A DNA stretch of 9,538 nucleotides from Clostridiaceae bacterium. GTDB lineage: Bacteria; Bacillota; Clostridia; Oscillospirales; Acutalibacteraceae. The notes below the pieces were generated by a model. That model made no database searches. It saw only the letters and a list, made by a program, of their open reading frames with translations, and was not told where the DNA came from. This document shows positions 1 to 7,178 of this stretch, one piece after another (positions within the stretch are counted from its first letter, which is position 1; each line of letters opens with the position of its first letter). Location of the stretch: the NCBI GenBank assembly GCA_016292705.1, contig JAEDHZ010000046.1, positions 1-9,538 on the forward strand, in the 5' to 3' direction. The translations under genes were made by a program, and so were the position numbers.

Positions 1-301
1 AGCATTCACAGTTGTGCTGAATGGTTTCAGGCGTCATCATTGAACGCATATCAGTTCTTCCCGAAGGATCACCGATCATTCCGGTACCACCGCCGATAAG
101 AGCAATAGGCTTGTTTCCTGCCATCTGAAGACGCTTCATAAGGCAGAGAGCCATAAAGTGACCGACATGGAGCGAATCTGCAGTCGGGTCAAAACCGATA
201 TAAAAAACGGCCTTACCGTTATTGACAAGATCCCTTATTTCCTTTTCATCCGTCACCTGAGCAATAAGTCCGCGGGCAACAAGTTCTTCATATATCTGCA
301 T
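1..301 (-). CDS. tyrS: Tyrosyl-tRNA synthetase, N-terminal part (cut by the window edge)
   Basis: Class I aminoacyl-tRNA synthetase that charges tRNA-Tyr with tyrosine in the cytoplasm. Only the first 100 codons are present; the gene continues past the left edge, so the KMSKS loop and the C-terminal S4 domain are not visible. The translation begins MQIYEELVARGLIAQVTD. It contains FYIGFDPTADSLHVGH (about residues 34-49), which carries the HIGH-type ATP-binding signature as HVGH, and later GDPSGR, both diagnostic of bacterial TyrS. The ATG at 299-301 is chosen because a GGAGG lies 7 bases upstream and the protein starts exactly where TyrS homologues start. It follows recN by 68 bases, and a strong candidate promoter lies in that gap, so it probably forms its own transcription unit. 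No T-box leader fits between promoter and start. Confidence 0.96.
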   Translation of the reverse strand, partial: MQIYEELVARGLIAQVTDEKEIRDLVNNGKAVFYIGFDPTADSLHVGHFMALCLMKRLQMAGNKPIALIGGGTGMIGDPSGRTDMRSMMTPETIQHNCEC

Positions 302-308
302 TGCTTTT

Positions 309-313
309 CCTCC
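309..313 (-). promoter_or_regulatory. Ribosome binding site of tyrS
   Basis: The minus strand reads GGAGG seven bases before the ATG at 299-301. This is a near-perfect Shine-Dalgarno sequence, and it fixes the start of the edge-truncated tyrS gene. Confidence 0.85.
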
Positions 314-344
314 GTTTTGTTTTAAAAGTGTCAAACTGTTCAAT

Positions 345-373
345 ATAATACCTTTATTTCACTGCGATGTCAA
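345..373 (-). promoter_or_regulatory. Sigma-A type promoter for tyrS, overlapping the recN stop codon
   Basis: On the minus strand TTGACA (368-373) is followed by exactly 17 bases and then TATTAT (345-350). The -35 matches the vegetative consensus at 6 of 6 positions and the -10 at 5 of 6. Transcription would begin near 338, giving a leader of roughly 37 bases before the tyrS ATG. The -35 hexamer contains the recN TGA stop codon (370-372), so the promoter begins inside the upstream gene. No intrinsic terminator separates recN from tyrS, so read-through from the large operon could also reach tyrS. The hexamers and spacing are read directly; promoter activity is inferred. Confidence 0.72.
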
Positions 374-2043
374 GAAGTGAGCGAAAAATCAATAAGCTCC
401 TGCGCAGATTTCATTGTTGCCGGAGTGATAACATCGCCGCCGATTATCCGTGCAAGTTCCCGGACTCTGTTTTCGCTGTCAAGCTTATTGACCTTCGTTA
501 CCGTTTCAAAATCATCGGACTGCTTTTCAATGAGAAAATGGTTGTCTGCAAAGGCTGCAATCTGAGCTAAGTGCGTGACACAAATGACCTGCTTTCCGGA
601 CGATACTTCACGAAGCTTTGCGGCAATTTTATGCGCGGCTCTTCCGCTGACTCCGGTGTCAATCTCATCAAAAATCATCGTTCCCTCGTCTGTGTTGCCC
701 GTAAGCACACATCGAACCGCAAGCATCACCCTTGAAAGTTCACCGCCGGAAGCAATTTTTGAAAGCGGCTTTTCCTCTTGTCCGGCATTTGCACTGAAAA
801 GAAACTCAACCTCATCAAGACCGTTTTCATAAGGTTCTCTATCCCTGAAATTCACCGAAAACCTTGCATGCGGCATATCAAGAAATGAAAGTTCAAAAGA
901 GACCTGTTCTTCAAATTTCAGAGCGGCAGCTTTTCTGTTGTCTGAAATCAAGCATCCGAGGTCAAACACTTCTTTCTGACAAGAAGCAAGTTCCGACTCA
1001 AGACGGGCTTTTTTTTCATCAGAAAAAGCGATTTCATTATACTCCTCTTTGGCATGTTCAAGGAAAGAGAGCATTTCCTCCTCCGTGCCGCCGTATTTTT
1101 TGGAAAGACGATAGAGCAAGTCGAGTCTTGCTTCAACGCTGTCTATATCTGTTTCAGACTCATCAAAACCCTCAAGCTTTGAAGAAATATCGCAAAGGCA
1201 CTCGTCCATTTCATACTTAAAGTTAATTACCGATTCAGAGTAAGGCAACAGATCACTGTGATAATTACCCAATTGTTCAAGATAGGAGCTGAGAGAATAG
1301 AGACTATCGGAAAGACCATTGTTGTTTTCATCACCGGCAAGAATTGAATGGCAGGCATAAAGGCTTTTAGAAATTGCCTCACGGTTCTGGAGCTTTGATT
1401 TTTCAGCCTTTAGTGCTTCAATTTCACCAACAGTAATGTCAGCGCTTTCAAGCTCATTTATCTGGTAGGAAAGAAAATCGAGTCTGTTTTTCTTGTCTGA
1501 CTCGCTCGAATTGAGCGCAGAAAGTGCCCTTTTTATTTCCAGCATCTTATTATAAAGAATGCGGTATTGCTCAAGAACACCCTGGCAATTCGCAAGGGCA
1601 TCAATATATCCAAGGTGGCTTTCGCTTTGAAGGAGCTTCTGGCTGTCGTGCTGGCCACAGATAGTAATAAGCTCACGGCCGAGGCGCTTGAGCATTGAAA
1701 GCGTAACAGGCTGCCCGTTGACCTTGCATGTGCTTCGCCCATCCGTTGTAACAGAACGGCTGATAAGCAGAGTTCCGTCACATTCAGGCTCAATATCAAG
1801 CTCACTTAGAGCATCAGAAACATTCTGAGAAATATTCTGGAAAAATGCAGTAACCTTTGCTCCCTTTTCACCGTCACGAACAAGCTCTTTTTTTGTCCGC
1901 TCGCCGAGCACCGCATTGATGGAATCAATAACAATCGACTTTCCGGCACCGGTTTCGCCGGTAAGGATATTAAGTCCGCTTTCAAAAGAAATGTCTGCCT
2001 TTTTGATGACGGCAACATTTTCAATTTTCAAATCAGTAAGCAT
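370..2043 (-). CDS. recN: DNA repair ATPase RecN
   Basis: SMC-like ATPase that acts early in double-strand break repair by homologous recombination, bridging or holding DNA ends. The 557 residues match the usual RecN length. The N-terminus MLTDLKIENVAVIKKADI is typical, with Walker A GETGAGKS at 29-36. A helical, charged central region (about 150-350) is the expected coiled coil. The C-terminal half carries the ABC signature SGGELSR (432-438), Walker B TMIFDEIDTG (455-464) and the switch histidine in VTHLAQIA (H491). The ATG is secure because an in-frame TGA lies two codons upstream. The Shine-Dalgarno is poor (only GTGAT close to the start), unlike neighbouring genes. recN follows argR by 43 bases, the longest gap within the block. 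No LexA-type box was recognised upstream. No truncation or frameshift is seen. Confidence 0.97.
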   Translation of the reverse strand: MLTDLKIENVAVIKKADISFESGLNILTGETGAGKSIVIDSINAVLGERTKKELVRDGEKGAKVTAFFQNISQNVSDALSELDIEPECDGTLLISRSVTTDGRSTCKVNGQPVTLSMLKRLGRELITICGQHDSQKLLQSESHLGYIDALANCQGVLEQYRILYNKMLEIKRALSALNSSESDKKNRLDFLSYQINELESADITVGEIEALKAEKSKLQNREAISKSLYACHSILAGDENNNGLSDSLYSLSSYLEQLGNYHSDLLPYSESVINFKYEMDECLCDISSKLEGFDESETDIDSVEARLDLLYRLSKKYGGTEEEMLSFLEHAKEEYNEIAFSDEKKARLESELASCQKEVFDLGCLISDNRKAAALKFEEQVSFELSFLDMPHARFSVNFRDREPYENGLDEVEFLFSANAGQEEKPLSKIASGGELSRVMLAVRCVLTGNTDEGTMIFDEIDTGVSGRAAHKIAAKLREVSSGKQVICVTHLAQIAAFADNHFLIEKQSDDFETVTKVNKLDSENRVRELARIIGGDVITPATMKSAQELIDFSLTS

Positions 2044-2055
2044 ATATCACAATAA

Positions 2056-2071
2056 GCTGAAAAAAGTCAGC
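2056..2071 (-). repeat. Short perfect inverted repeat in the argR-recN gap
   Basis: On the minus strand GCTGA and TCAGC flank a six-base loop CTTTTT, giving a 5-bp perfect stem 12 bases before the recN ATG. The T-run sits in the loop and not after the stem, so this is not a standard intrinsic terminator. It could be a weak RNA hairpin near the recN start, or chance. Confidence 0.35.
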
Positions 2072-2086
2072 CGTCCTTTCAAAGAA

Positions 2087-2542
2087 TCAGTTTCCGTCGG
2101 CGTATCGCTTTATCCTTTCGCTGAATTCTGCGGCAGTTTTTTCATCGCGGCAAAGAACAAAAAATGTGTTATCACCGGCAAGAGTTCCTACAACGCCGTT
2201 CTCAACAAGGTTGTCAATGGCTTCGCAAGCGGCGCCTGCCATTCCTGAAATGCACTTGACAACAACCATATTTCCGGCGTAGTCTGCACCTGTCACCGAA
2301 TGGGTAAGTATCGAAAAAAACTTCTGCGACATATCCTCGTTATCGCTCTTTGCGGTCGAATATTTATATCTTCCGTTTTCAACAGGTGATTTTACAAGCT
2401 TGAGCGCCTTGATATCCCTTGATACCGTAGCCTGAGTTACATTGTATCCAAGCTCATGCAGCCGACACATTAAGTCTTCCTGAGTTCCAAGCTCCTCTTT
2501 TTCAACAAGCGCAAGTATTGCCTCATGTCTGTTCCTTTTCAT
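2087..2542 (-). CDS. argR: Arginine repressor ArgR/AhrC
   Basis: Arginine-responsive transcription factor that represses arginine biosynthesis and activates catabolism in Firmicutes; family members work as hexamers with L-arginine as corepressor. Its 151 residues match the family length. Residues 1-65 form the winged helix-turn-helix, with the recognition helix in NVTQATVSRDIKALKLVK (34-51). The C-terminal oligomerisation and arginine-binding domain has GTLAGDNT (119-126), where many homologues read GDDT, so the second acidic residue is Asn125 here. It starts 15 bases after nadK with AGGAG about 10 bases upstream of the ATG. Its place between nadK and recN is conserved in Firmicutes, so context supports the family call but says little about its targets. 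I saw no ARG-box palindrome beside the gene, so autoregulation is not supported here. Confidence 0.96.
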   Translation of the reverse strand: MKRNRHEAILALVEKEELGTQEDLMCRLHELGYNVTQATVSRDIKALKLVKSPVENGRYKYSTAKSDNEDMSQKFFSILTHSVTGADYAGNMVVVKCISGMAGAACEAIDNLVENGVVGTLAGDNTFFVLCRDEKTAAEFSERIKRYADGN

Positions 2543-2557
2543 CCCTTTTCTTCTCCT

Positions 2558-3415
2558 TTAAACCCGGCGTTCAATAAGCTTATTCAGGAGGATATCCGTA
2601 AAGCTGTCCGCCTTAATTCTGATAATCTTTGAATTTCTGTGAGCTCGCCTTATTAGTATTTTGCTTTCCGGAGTAATCTCAACGGCGCTTTCACCGTCAC
2701 AGCTGAGAATCGGAAGACAATGCCCACAATTGAGTACCGAAATCTCAATTTGTGTTTCCGGTCTAAAGATAATTGACCTTGAAAACAGCGAATGAGTACA
2801 AATGGGCGTCAGAATAATACTTTCAATTGACGGGTCAACAACAGGACCACCTGCGGAAAGCGAATACGCCGTTGAACCCGTCGGCGTTGAAGCAATCAAT
2901 CCGTCTGCGTGATATATGCATGTCCTTTTGCCGTTGCAAACAACATCAATGTCGCACATACGCATTGACACACCACGGGCAATAACAGCATCATTAAGGC
3001 AATAGTGCTTTCCGGTAAGCACACCGTTGATATAATGTTCAGCACAGAACATCATTCGGCGGTCAATTTCATATTTCCCCTCGGTAAGATTTGAAAGAAG
3101 ATGCAATTCATGTTTTTCAAGACCGGCAAGGAAACCAAGATTACCGGCATTGATTCCGAGGATTTCCTTGTCATACTTTGCTGCATCATGCGCAGCATGT
3201 ATAAATGTTCCGTCGCCGCCGATTGCAATAAGAATGTCGCAGTAAGAAACTGCAGTGTCGTTTTCTTCAAATATTACATCAAAGTCCTTAAATATTTCCT
3301 TTTGTTCAACGGGCAGATATACCTCACCGCCAAGATTCCTAAGCTCCCTGATAACATTGCAGGCAACCTCATAAGCATGGGTTCTTGTAAGATTTACATG
3401 AATGGCAAATTTCAT
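2558..3415 (-). CDS. nadK: NAD kinase
   Basis: Cytoplasmic kinase that phosphorylates NAD to NADP using ATP or polyphosphate, feeding the NADPH pool. The 285 residues fit the bacterial family. Signature motifs are GGDGTF (66-71), the GINAGNLGFL segment (87-96), the NAD-contacting ND pair (141-142) and the glycine-rich STPTGSTAYSLSAGGP block (176-191). Its ATG overlaps the tlyA stop as ATGA (4-base overlap), and a strong GGAGGT stands about 7 bases upstream inside the tlyA end, so translation is probably coupled to tlyA. Eleven cysteines in 285 residues is high for this enzyme and fits an anaerobic host. NadK next to TlyA and ArgR is a standard Firmicutes arrangement. Confidence 0.97.
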   Translation of the reverse strand: MKFAIHVNLTRTHAYEVACNVIRELRNLGGEVYLPVEQKEIFKDFDVIFEENDTAVSYCDILIAIGGDGTFIHAAHDAAKYDKEILGINAGNLGFLAGLEKHELHLLSNLTEGKYEIDRRMMFCAEHYINGVLTGKHYCLNDAVIARGVSMRMCDIDVVCNGKRTCIYHADGLIASTPTGSTAYSLSAGGPVVDPSIESIILTPICTHSLFSRSIIFRPETQIEISVLNCGHCLPILSCDGESAVEITPESKILIRRAHRNSKIIRIKADSFTDILLNKLIERRV

Positions 3416-4227
3416 TTTGCACCTCCGAGCCTGCTGTGTGACGACTCAACAATCTCCTCCACCGAAAGCGAGAGATTATCCACACATTTTCCGTCATTTT
3501 TAATATATATCAGATATTCAATATTTCCCTGAGGCCCTTTTATTGGAGAAAAATCAAGATTCAGCACCGAAAACCCGTTTTCAAGGACAAATTGGCGAAT
3601 ATTCTCAACAACTTCAATGTGAGTTGAAAGTTCACGCACAACGCCTTTTTTTCCAACCTTATCTCTTCCTGCTTCAAACTGAGGCTTAATAAGGCACACA
3701 GCCTCTGCGTCGGCTTTGAGGAGTTCCTTCATAACAGGAATAATAAGCCTGAGCGAGATGAAAGAAACATCAACGCTTGCAAAATCAATCGGTTCGGAAA
3801 CAATCTCCCTTGTCACATAGCGGAAATTTGTCCTCTCAAGGTTAACAACTCTTTCATCCGTGCGAAGCTTCCATGCAAGCTGACCGTAACCGACATCAAT
3901 TGAATATACCTTGACAGCGCCGTTTTGAAGCATACAATCGGTGAACCCGCCGGTTGAAGCACCGATGTCCATGCACACGCACCCGCAAAGCGAAAGTCCG
4001 AACTGCTTCACGGCTTTTTCAAGCTTATATCCGCCCCGACTTACATACGGCAGCTTTTCGCCCCTGACTTCAATGCAGTCGCTTTCCTTGATATTCTCGC
4101 CGGCCTTTGTGACCTTAATGTTGTTGACATAGACCTGCCCTGCCATAATGAGAGCCTTGGCCTTTTCACGGCTTTCGGCAAAGCCTTTTTCAAAAAGTAC
4201 AGTGTCAAGTCTTGCTTTTTCTGTCAC
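3412..4227 (-). CDS. tlyA: TlyA-family rRNA 2'-O-methyltransferase (S4 + FtsJ-like)
   Basis: Predicted SAM-dependent 2'-O-methyltransferase. Characterised TlyA enzymes methylate cytidines in 16S (C1409) and/or 23S (C1920) rRNA. Some homologues were annotated as hemolysin A, which is probably misleading. The 271 residues comprise an S4 RNA-binding domain (about 5-60), a linker YVSRGGYKL (61-69) and a Rossmann methyltransferase domain with SAM loop DIGASTGGFTDC (87-98). Further motifs are VDVSFISL and LIKPQFEAG, which supply conserved Asp and Lys of the presumed catalytic set. The start is GTG at 4225-4227, immediately after the dxs TAA (TAAGTG), with AGTGAGG about 8 bases upstream. The end overlaps nadK by 4 bases. 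Whether it modifies one or both rRNAs cannot be told from sequence alone. Confidence 0.94.
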   Translation of the reverse strand: MTEKARLDTVLFEKGFAESREKAKALIMAGQVYVNNIKVTKAGENIKESDCIEVRGEKLPYVSRGGYKLEKAVKQFGLSLCGCVCMDIGASTGGFTDCMLQNGAVKVYSIDVGYGQLAWKLRTDERVVNLERTNFRYVTREIVSEPIDFASVDVSFISLRLIIPVMKELLKADAEAVCLIKPQFEAGRDKVGKKGVVRELSTHIEVVENIRQFVLENGFSVLNLDFSPIKGPQGNIEYLIYIKNDGKCVDNLSLSVEEIVESSHSRLGGAK

Positions 4228-6087
4228 TTAAAAATCCTCACTAACTTTTTTTACTATTCCTTCAGTGTCGAGTCCGTATTCTTTCAAAAGCTCTGCAACC
4301 GTAGCCTGACTTACAAAACGGTCATCAACCGCAGTCAGCGAGAAAGAGCCTTTATATCCCCTTTCAAGCAGGCAAAGGGCGGTTTTTTCGCCGATACCGC
4401 CGCTGCGCATACCTTCTTCAAAAAAGAAAACCTTTTTCATGTTGAACATCAGTTCAACAGCTGCATCGGGAAGCGGCTTGATTTTGTTCAATGATATTAA
4501 AAGAACATTTATTCCTGCTGTCGAAAGTCTGTCAACCGCCCGTATTGCCTGAGAGGTAATACGACCGTAGGTGACGATACAAGAATCCGCTTTTTTATCG
4601 CCGTAGGTTGAAAAATCAACGCTGTCATACTGCAAAACAGATACATTTCCGTCCTGTCCTCCCCTTGGGTACCGAACGGCAACAGCAGCCGTATCGGCAT
4701 TAACAGCATTGTTTATATCAGCCTCAAGTGAACGGTAACAACACGGAGAATAGATAATGATATCCGGTATTGTTGAAAGGAACGGAACATCCATCAGACC
4801 GTTATGTGTTTCTCCGTCCTCACCGACAAAGCCGGCACGGTCAATTGCAAAAATCACCTTGACCTTTTGAAGCGATATATCATGAATAACCTGGTCATAA
4901 CAACGCTGGAAAAAGGTTGAATACACAGCAAAAACGGGCAACATACCTTTTTTTGCAAGTCCTCCCGCAATGGTTACGGCATGTTCTTCAGCGATTCCGA
5001 CATCAAAAAAACGATCAGAAAAACTTTTTCTGAAACATTCAAGCCCGGTGCCGAGACCCATTGCCGCAGTTATTGCACACATCTTTTTGTTCTCAGGAGC
5101 ATATTTACAAAGATACTCACCAAGCTTATCTGAAAAGCAATCGGATGAACTTTGTGTTTTTCCTGTTGAGAGTTCAAACGGGCCAACGCCGTGGAACCTG
5201 CTCGGGTCTGCTTCAGCAAATCTATATCCCTTACCTTTTATGGTGTTTACATGAAGCAAAACAGGAGCGTTAACCTTTTTTGCCGCTTCAAGCGCATCAA
5301 CAAGAACTGAAATATCGTGGCCGTCAATCGGTCCCATATATCTGTAGCCGAGATCTTCAAAAAAGGTGCTTTGAGCATAAAGTTTATTCTTGATGTCTGT
5401 TTTCAGATCATAAAGCTTTTTTGAAATCTTTTTTCCAACATTAGGAATCCTGTTGAGCGTCCTTTCTGTTGACGCTTTAAGATTGTAGTAACCAGGTTTT
5501 GAACGGATAACGGCAAGATATTTTGAAAACGAACCGACATTTTCGGATATTGACATCTTATTGTCGTTGAGAATAATTATATGCTTTGTGTTACTTCTGC
5601 CACCGTTGTTAAGAGCTTCATAAACCATTCCGCCGGTAAAAGAGCCGTCTCCGATAACAGTAACGGTGTATCCGTCGCTATCCAGCAGTTTGTTCGCTGT
5701 TGCAATACCGAGTCCGGCAGAAACCGAGGTTGAGCTGTGACCGGAATAAAAGATATCATGTTCGCTTTCATTAGGCCTGCAAAAACCCGATAGTCCGTCT
5801 TTTTTTCTCAGTGTATCAAAAACTGAATACCGTCCGGTAATGAGTTTATGCGCATAGCACTGATGACCGACATCAAAAACAATACTGTCCTTCGGCGAAT
5901 CGAAAACTTTGTGCAGCGCAACGGTAAGCTCAACCGCACCGAGATTTGAAGAAAGGTGACCGCCGTTTTTTGAAACAGTGGAAAGCATTTTCTGTCGGAT
6001 TTCAAAACACAGCTTTTCCAGCTGTTCTGTATTAAGACTTTTTACATCTGACGGCGAGTTGATGCAGGAAAGAAGTTTATATTCCAT
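4228..6087 (-). CDS. dxs: 1-deoxy-D-xylulose-5-phosphate synthase
   Basis: Thiamine diphosphate enzyme that condenses pyruvate with glyceraldehyde 3-phosphate to DXP, the first step of the MEP isoprenoid pathway and a branch point to thiamine and pyridoxal. It is 619 residues, full length. Visible catalytic features are His44 in GGHLSSNLG, the ThDP-binding GDGSFTGG (146-153) with NDN (174-176), Glu367 in IAEEHA, Arg395 in YSTFFQRCYDQ and His428 in DGETHNG; these align with E. coli His49, Glu370, Arg398 and His431. The transketolase C-terminal domain follows. It starts 7 bases after ispA with AAGGAA about 11 bases upstream, a rather long spacing, and abuts tlyA. Pairing with ispA puts the first step of isoprenoid supply and prenyl chain elongation in one transcript. 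Confidence 0.97.
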   Translation of the reverse strand: MEYKLLSCINSPSDVKSLNTEQLEKLCFEIRQKMLSTVSKNGGHLSSNLGAVELTVALHKVFDSPKDSIVFDVGHQCYAHKLITGRYSVFDTLRKKDGLSGFCRPNESEHDIFYSGHSSTSVSAGLGIATANKLLDSDGYTVTVIGDGSFTGGMVYEALNNGGRSNTKHIIILNDNKMSISENVGSFSKYLAVIRSKPGYYNLKASTERTLNRIPNVGKKISKKLYDLKTDIKNKLYAQSTFFEDLGYRYMGPIDGHDISVLVDALEAAKKVNAPVLLHVNTIKGKGYRFAEADPSRFHGVGPFELSTGKTQSSSDCFSDKLGEYLCKYAPENKKMCAITAAMGLGTGLECFRKSFSDRFFDVGIAEEHAVTIAGGLAKKGMLPVFAVYSTFFQRCYDQVIHDISLQKVKVIFAIDRAGFVGEDGETHNGLMDVPFLSTIPDIIIYSPCCYRSLEADINNAVNADTAAVAVRYPRGGQDGNVSVLQYDSVDFSTYGDKKADSCIVTYGRITSQAIRAVDRLSTAGINVLLISLNKIKPLPDAAVELMFNMKKVFFFEEGMRSGGIGEKTALCLLERGYKGSFSLTAVDDRFVSQATVAELLKEYGLDTEGIVKKVSEDF

Positions 6088-6094
6088 CAGTCAA

Positions 6095-6976
6095 TCAATT
6101 CCTTCGTGACAAAAGCTTTTTGGAAAACTCTCTGAGATATACTGCTTCCTCACCGAAAAACTCAAGGCATGAAAGCGCTTCACCTGTCAGCTTTTTTGCA
6201 AACTGTTCAGACAACTCAAGACCGAGGAGTGAAACATAAGTCGATTTATTACTTTGAACATCACTTCCAACCGGCTTTCCGAGTGTTTCCTCGTTTCCGA
6301 TGACATCAAGAATATCGTCAATAACCTGAAAAGCCTGTCCGAGCTTTTCGGCAAAATCGGCTGCAGCCAGTTTTGCCTCGTCACTTCCGTGGGCGACAAC
6401 AACACCTATGACGCATGATGCCTTGATCAGTGCGCCGGTTTTGAGCCTGTCCATTTTTTCAAGTGTATCGCTTGAAATCTGCTTGCCCTCGCTTTCAAGG
6501 TCAATAACCTGTCCGCCTATCATTCCGGCATTTCCGGCGCACTCAGCAAGCACAGAAAGAGCTTCAAGAGCCATTGCAGGATCATTCTTCGCAACTTCGG
6601 AATTGAGGACGCTTGAAAAAGCGAAGGTCAAAAGACTGTCTCCGGCAAGCAAAGCAAAATTTTCTTTGAATTTTATATGGCATGACGGCTGTCCACGGCG
6701 CATATCATCATTATCCATACAGGGAAGATCGTCATGAATAAGCGAATAGGTATGAATCATTTCAACAGCGCAGGCAAACGGAAGTGCGTCATTGATATCC
6801 CCACCGCAAATTCGGCAAAACTCAAGAACAAGGAGGGGTCTGACACGCTTTCCGCCGTTGCGGACGCTATACTTCATTGCTTCGGAAACAACATTATCGC
6901 CGCACTTTTCAAGAGTTTTTTCAAGTGCTGCGTCAATCATTGAAACATATTCTTCAGTTGTATATCTGTTATTCAT
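6095..6976 (-). CDS. ispA: Farnesyl diphosphate synthase (short-chain polyprenyl synthase)
   Basis: Prenyltransferase that elongates DMAPP with IPP to GPP and FPP, the precursor for undecaprenyl phosphate and quinone-type lipids. From MNNRYTTEEY it is 293 residues, the usual length. It shows GKRVRP (42-47), the first aspartate-rich motif DDLPCMD (82-88) followed by NDDMRRG, and the second motif DDILD (220-224) with GKPVGSD downstream. The DDxxxxD spacing of the first motif is typical of bacterial FPP synthases. The open frame extends upstream to 7075, but the ATG at 6974-6976 is preferred: it matches homologues, has GGTGAGG just upstream, and overlaps xseB by only 8 bases. Geranylgeranyl diphosphate synthase is a possible alternative, since product length is not certain from motifs. 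Confidence 0.95.
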   Translation of the reverse strand: MNNRYTTEEYVSMIDAALEKTLEKCGDNVVSEAMKYSVRNGGKRVRPLLVLEFCRICGGDINDALPFACAVEMIHTYSLIHDDLPCMDNDDMRRGQPSCHIKFKENFALLAGDSLLTFAFSSVLNSEVAKNDPAMALEALSVLAECAGNAGMIGGQVIDLESEGKQISSDTLEKMDRLKTGALIKASCVIGVVVAHGSDEAKLAAADFAEKLGQAFQVIDDILDVIGNEETLGKPVGSDVQSNKSTYVSLLGLELSEQFAKKLTGEALSCLEFFGEEAVYLREFSKKLLSRRN

Positions 6977-7178
6977 TTTCCTCACCGCCTGCAAGCTGTG
7001 AAAGCTCAACAACCCTTTGCTTTGCATTTTCAAGCGCCTTGTTGCAAAATGCAACAAGATGAACGCCCTCTTCATAAAGCTTCATTGACATTTCAAGATC
7101 CGTTTCGCCGCTTTCAAGGCTTTCGGTAATTTCTTTCAGGCGAATGAGCGCCGTGTCAAAATTATATGTATTCATCAT
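6969..7178 (-). CDS. xseB: Exodeoxyribonuclease VII small subunit
   Basis: Small helical subunit of exonuclease VII, a single-strand-specific DNA exonuclease; several XseB copies bind each XseA. The 69 residues fit the family, and the core pattern of ALIRLKEITESLESGE followed by MKLYEEGV is diagnostic. The helical region covers about residues 8-60, with an acidic tail GGEENE. The gene begins in a tandem ATGATG; the first ATG (7176-7178) overlaps the xseA TGA as ATGA, and the second is equally possible and shortens the protein by one residue. AAAGGAA lies just upstream. The 3' end overlaps ispA by 8 bases. Stoichiometry with XseA is presumably helped by coupled translation. Confidence 0.95.
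   Translation of the reverse strand: MMNTYNFDTALIRLKEITESLESGETDLEMSMKLYEEGVHLVAFCNKALENAKQRVVELSQLAGGEENE

Noticed and set aside
329..334. Second TTGACA hexamer in the recN-tyrS gap on the minus strand
   Set aside because: The position 17 bases downstream falls on the tyrS ribosome binding site (AGGAAA-like) and there is no -10 element.
864..1220. 118-codon open frame on the plus strand inside recN
   Set aside because: Antisense to the RecN coiled-coil region, low-complexity translation, no ribosome binding site of note.
2056..2071. Inverted repeat as an intrinsic terminator of the operon before recN
   Set aside because: The stem is only 5 bp and the T-run is in the loop; neither strand has a T-tract directly after the stem.
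1916..2248. 110-codon open frame on the plus strand over the recN start, the argR-recN gap and the argR end
   Set aside because: Shadow of recN and argR; no recognisable domain.
2041..2560. ARG-box operator or LexA box near argR and recN
   Set aside because: I looked for TGAAT/ATTCA-type palindromes and for GAAC...GTTC pairs in the gaps and saw none convincing.
3101..3532. 143-codon open frame on the plus strand
   Set aside because: It lies antisense across the nadK/tlyA junction, both of which have full signature motifs. Its translation resembles no family I recognise, and it crosses a gene boundary as shadow frames often do.
6977..7075. N-terminal extension of ispA by 33 codons
   Set aside because: It would overlap almost half of xseB in another frame, adds residues absent from FPP synthases, and the downstream ATG at 6974-6976 has a better upstream context.
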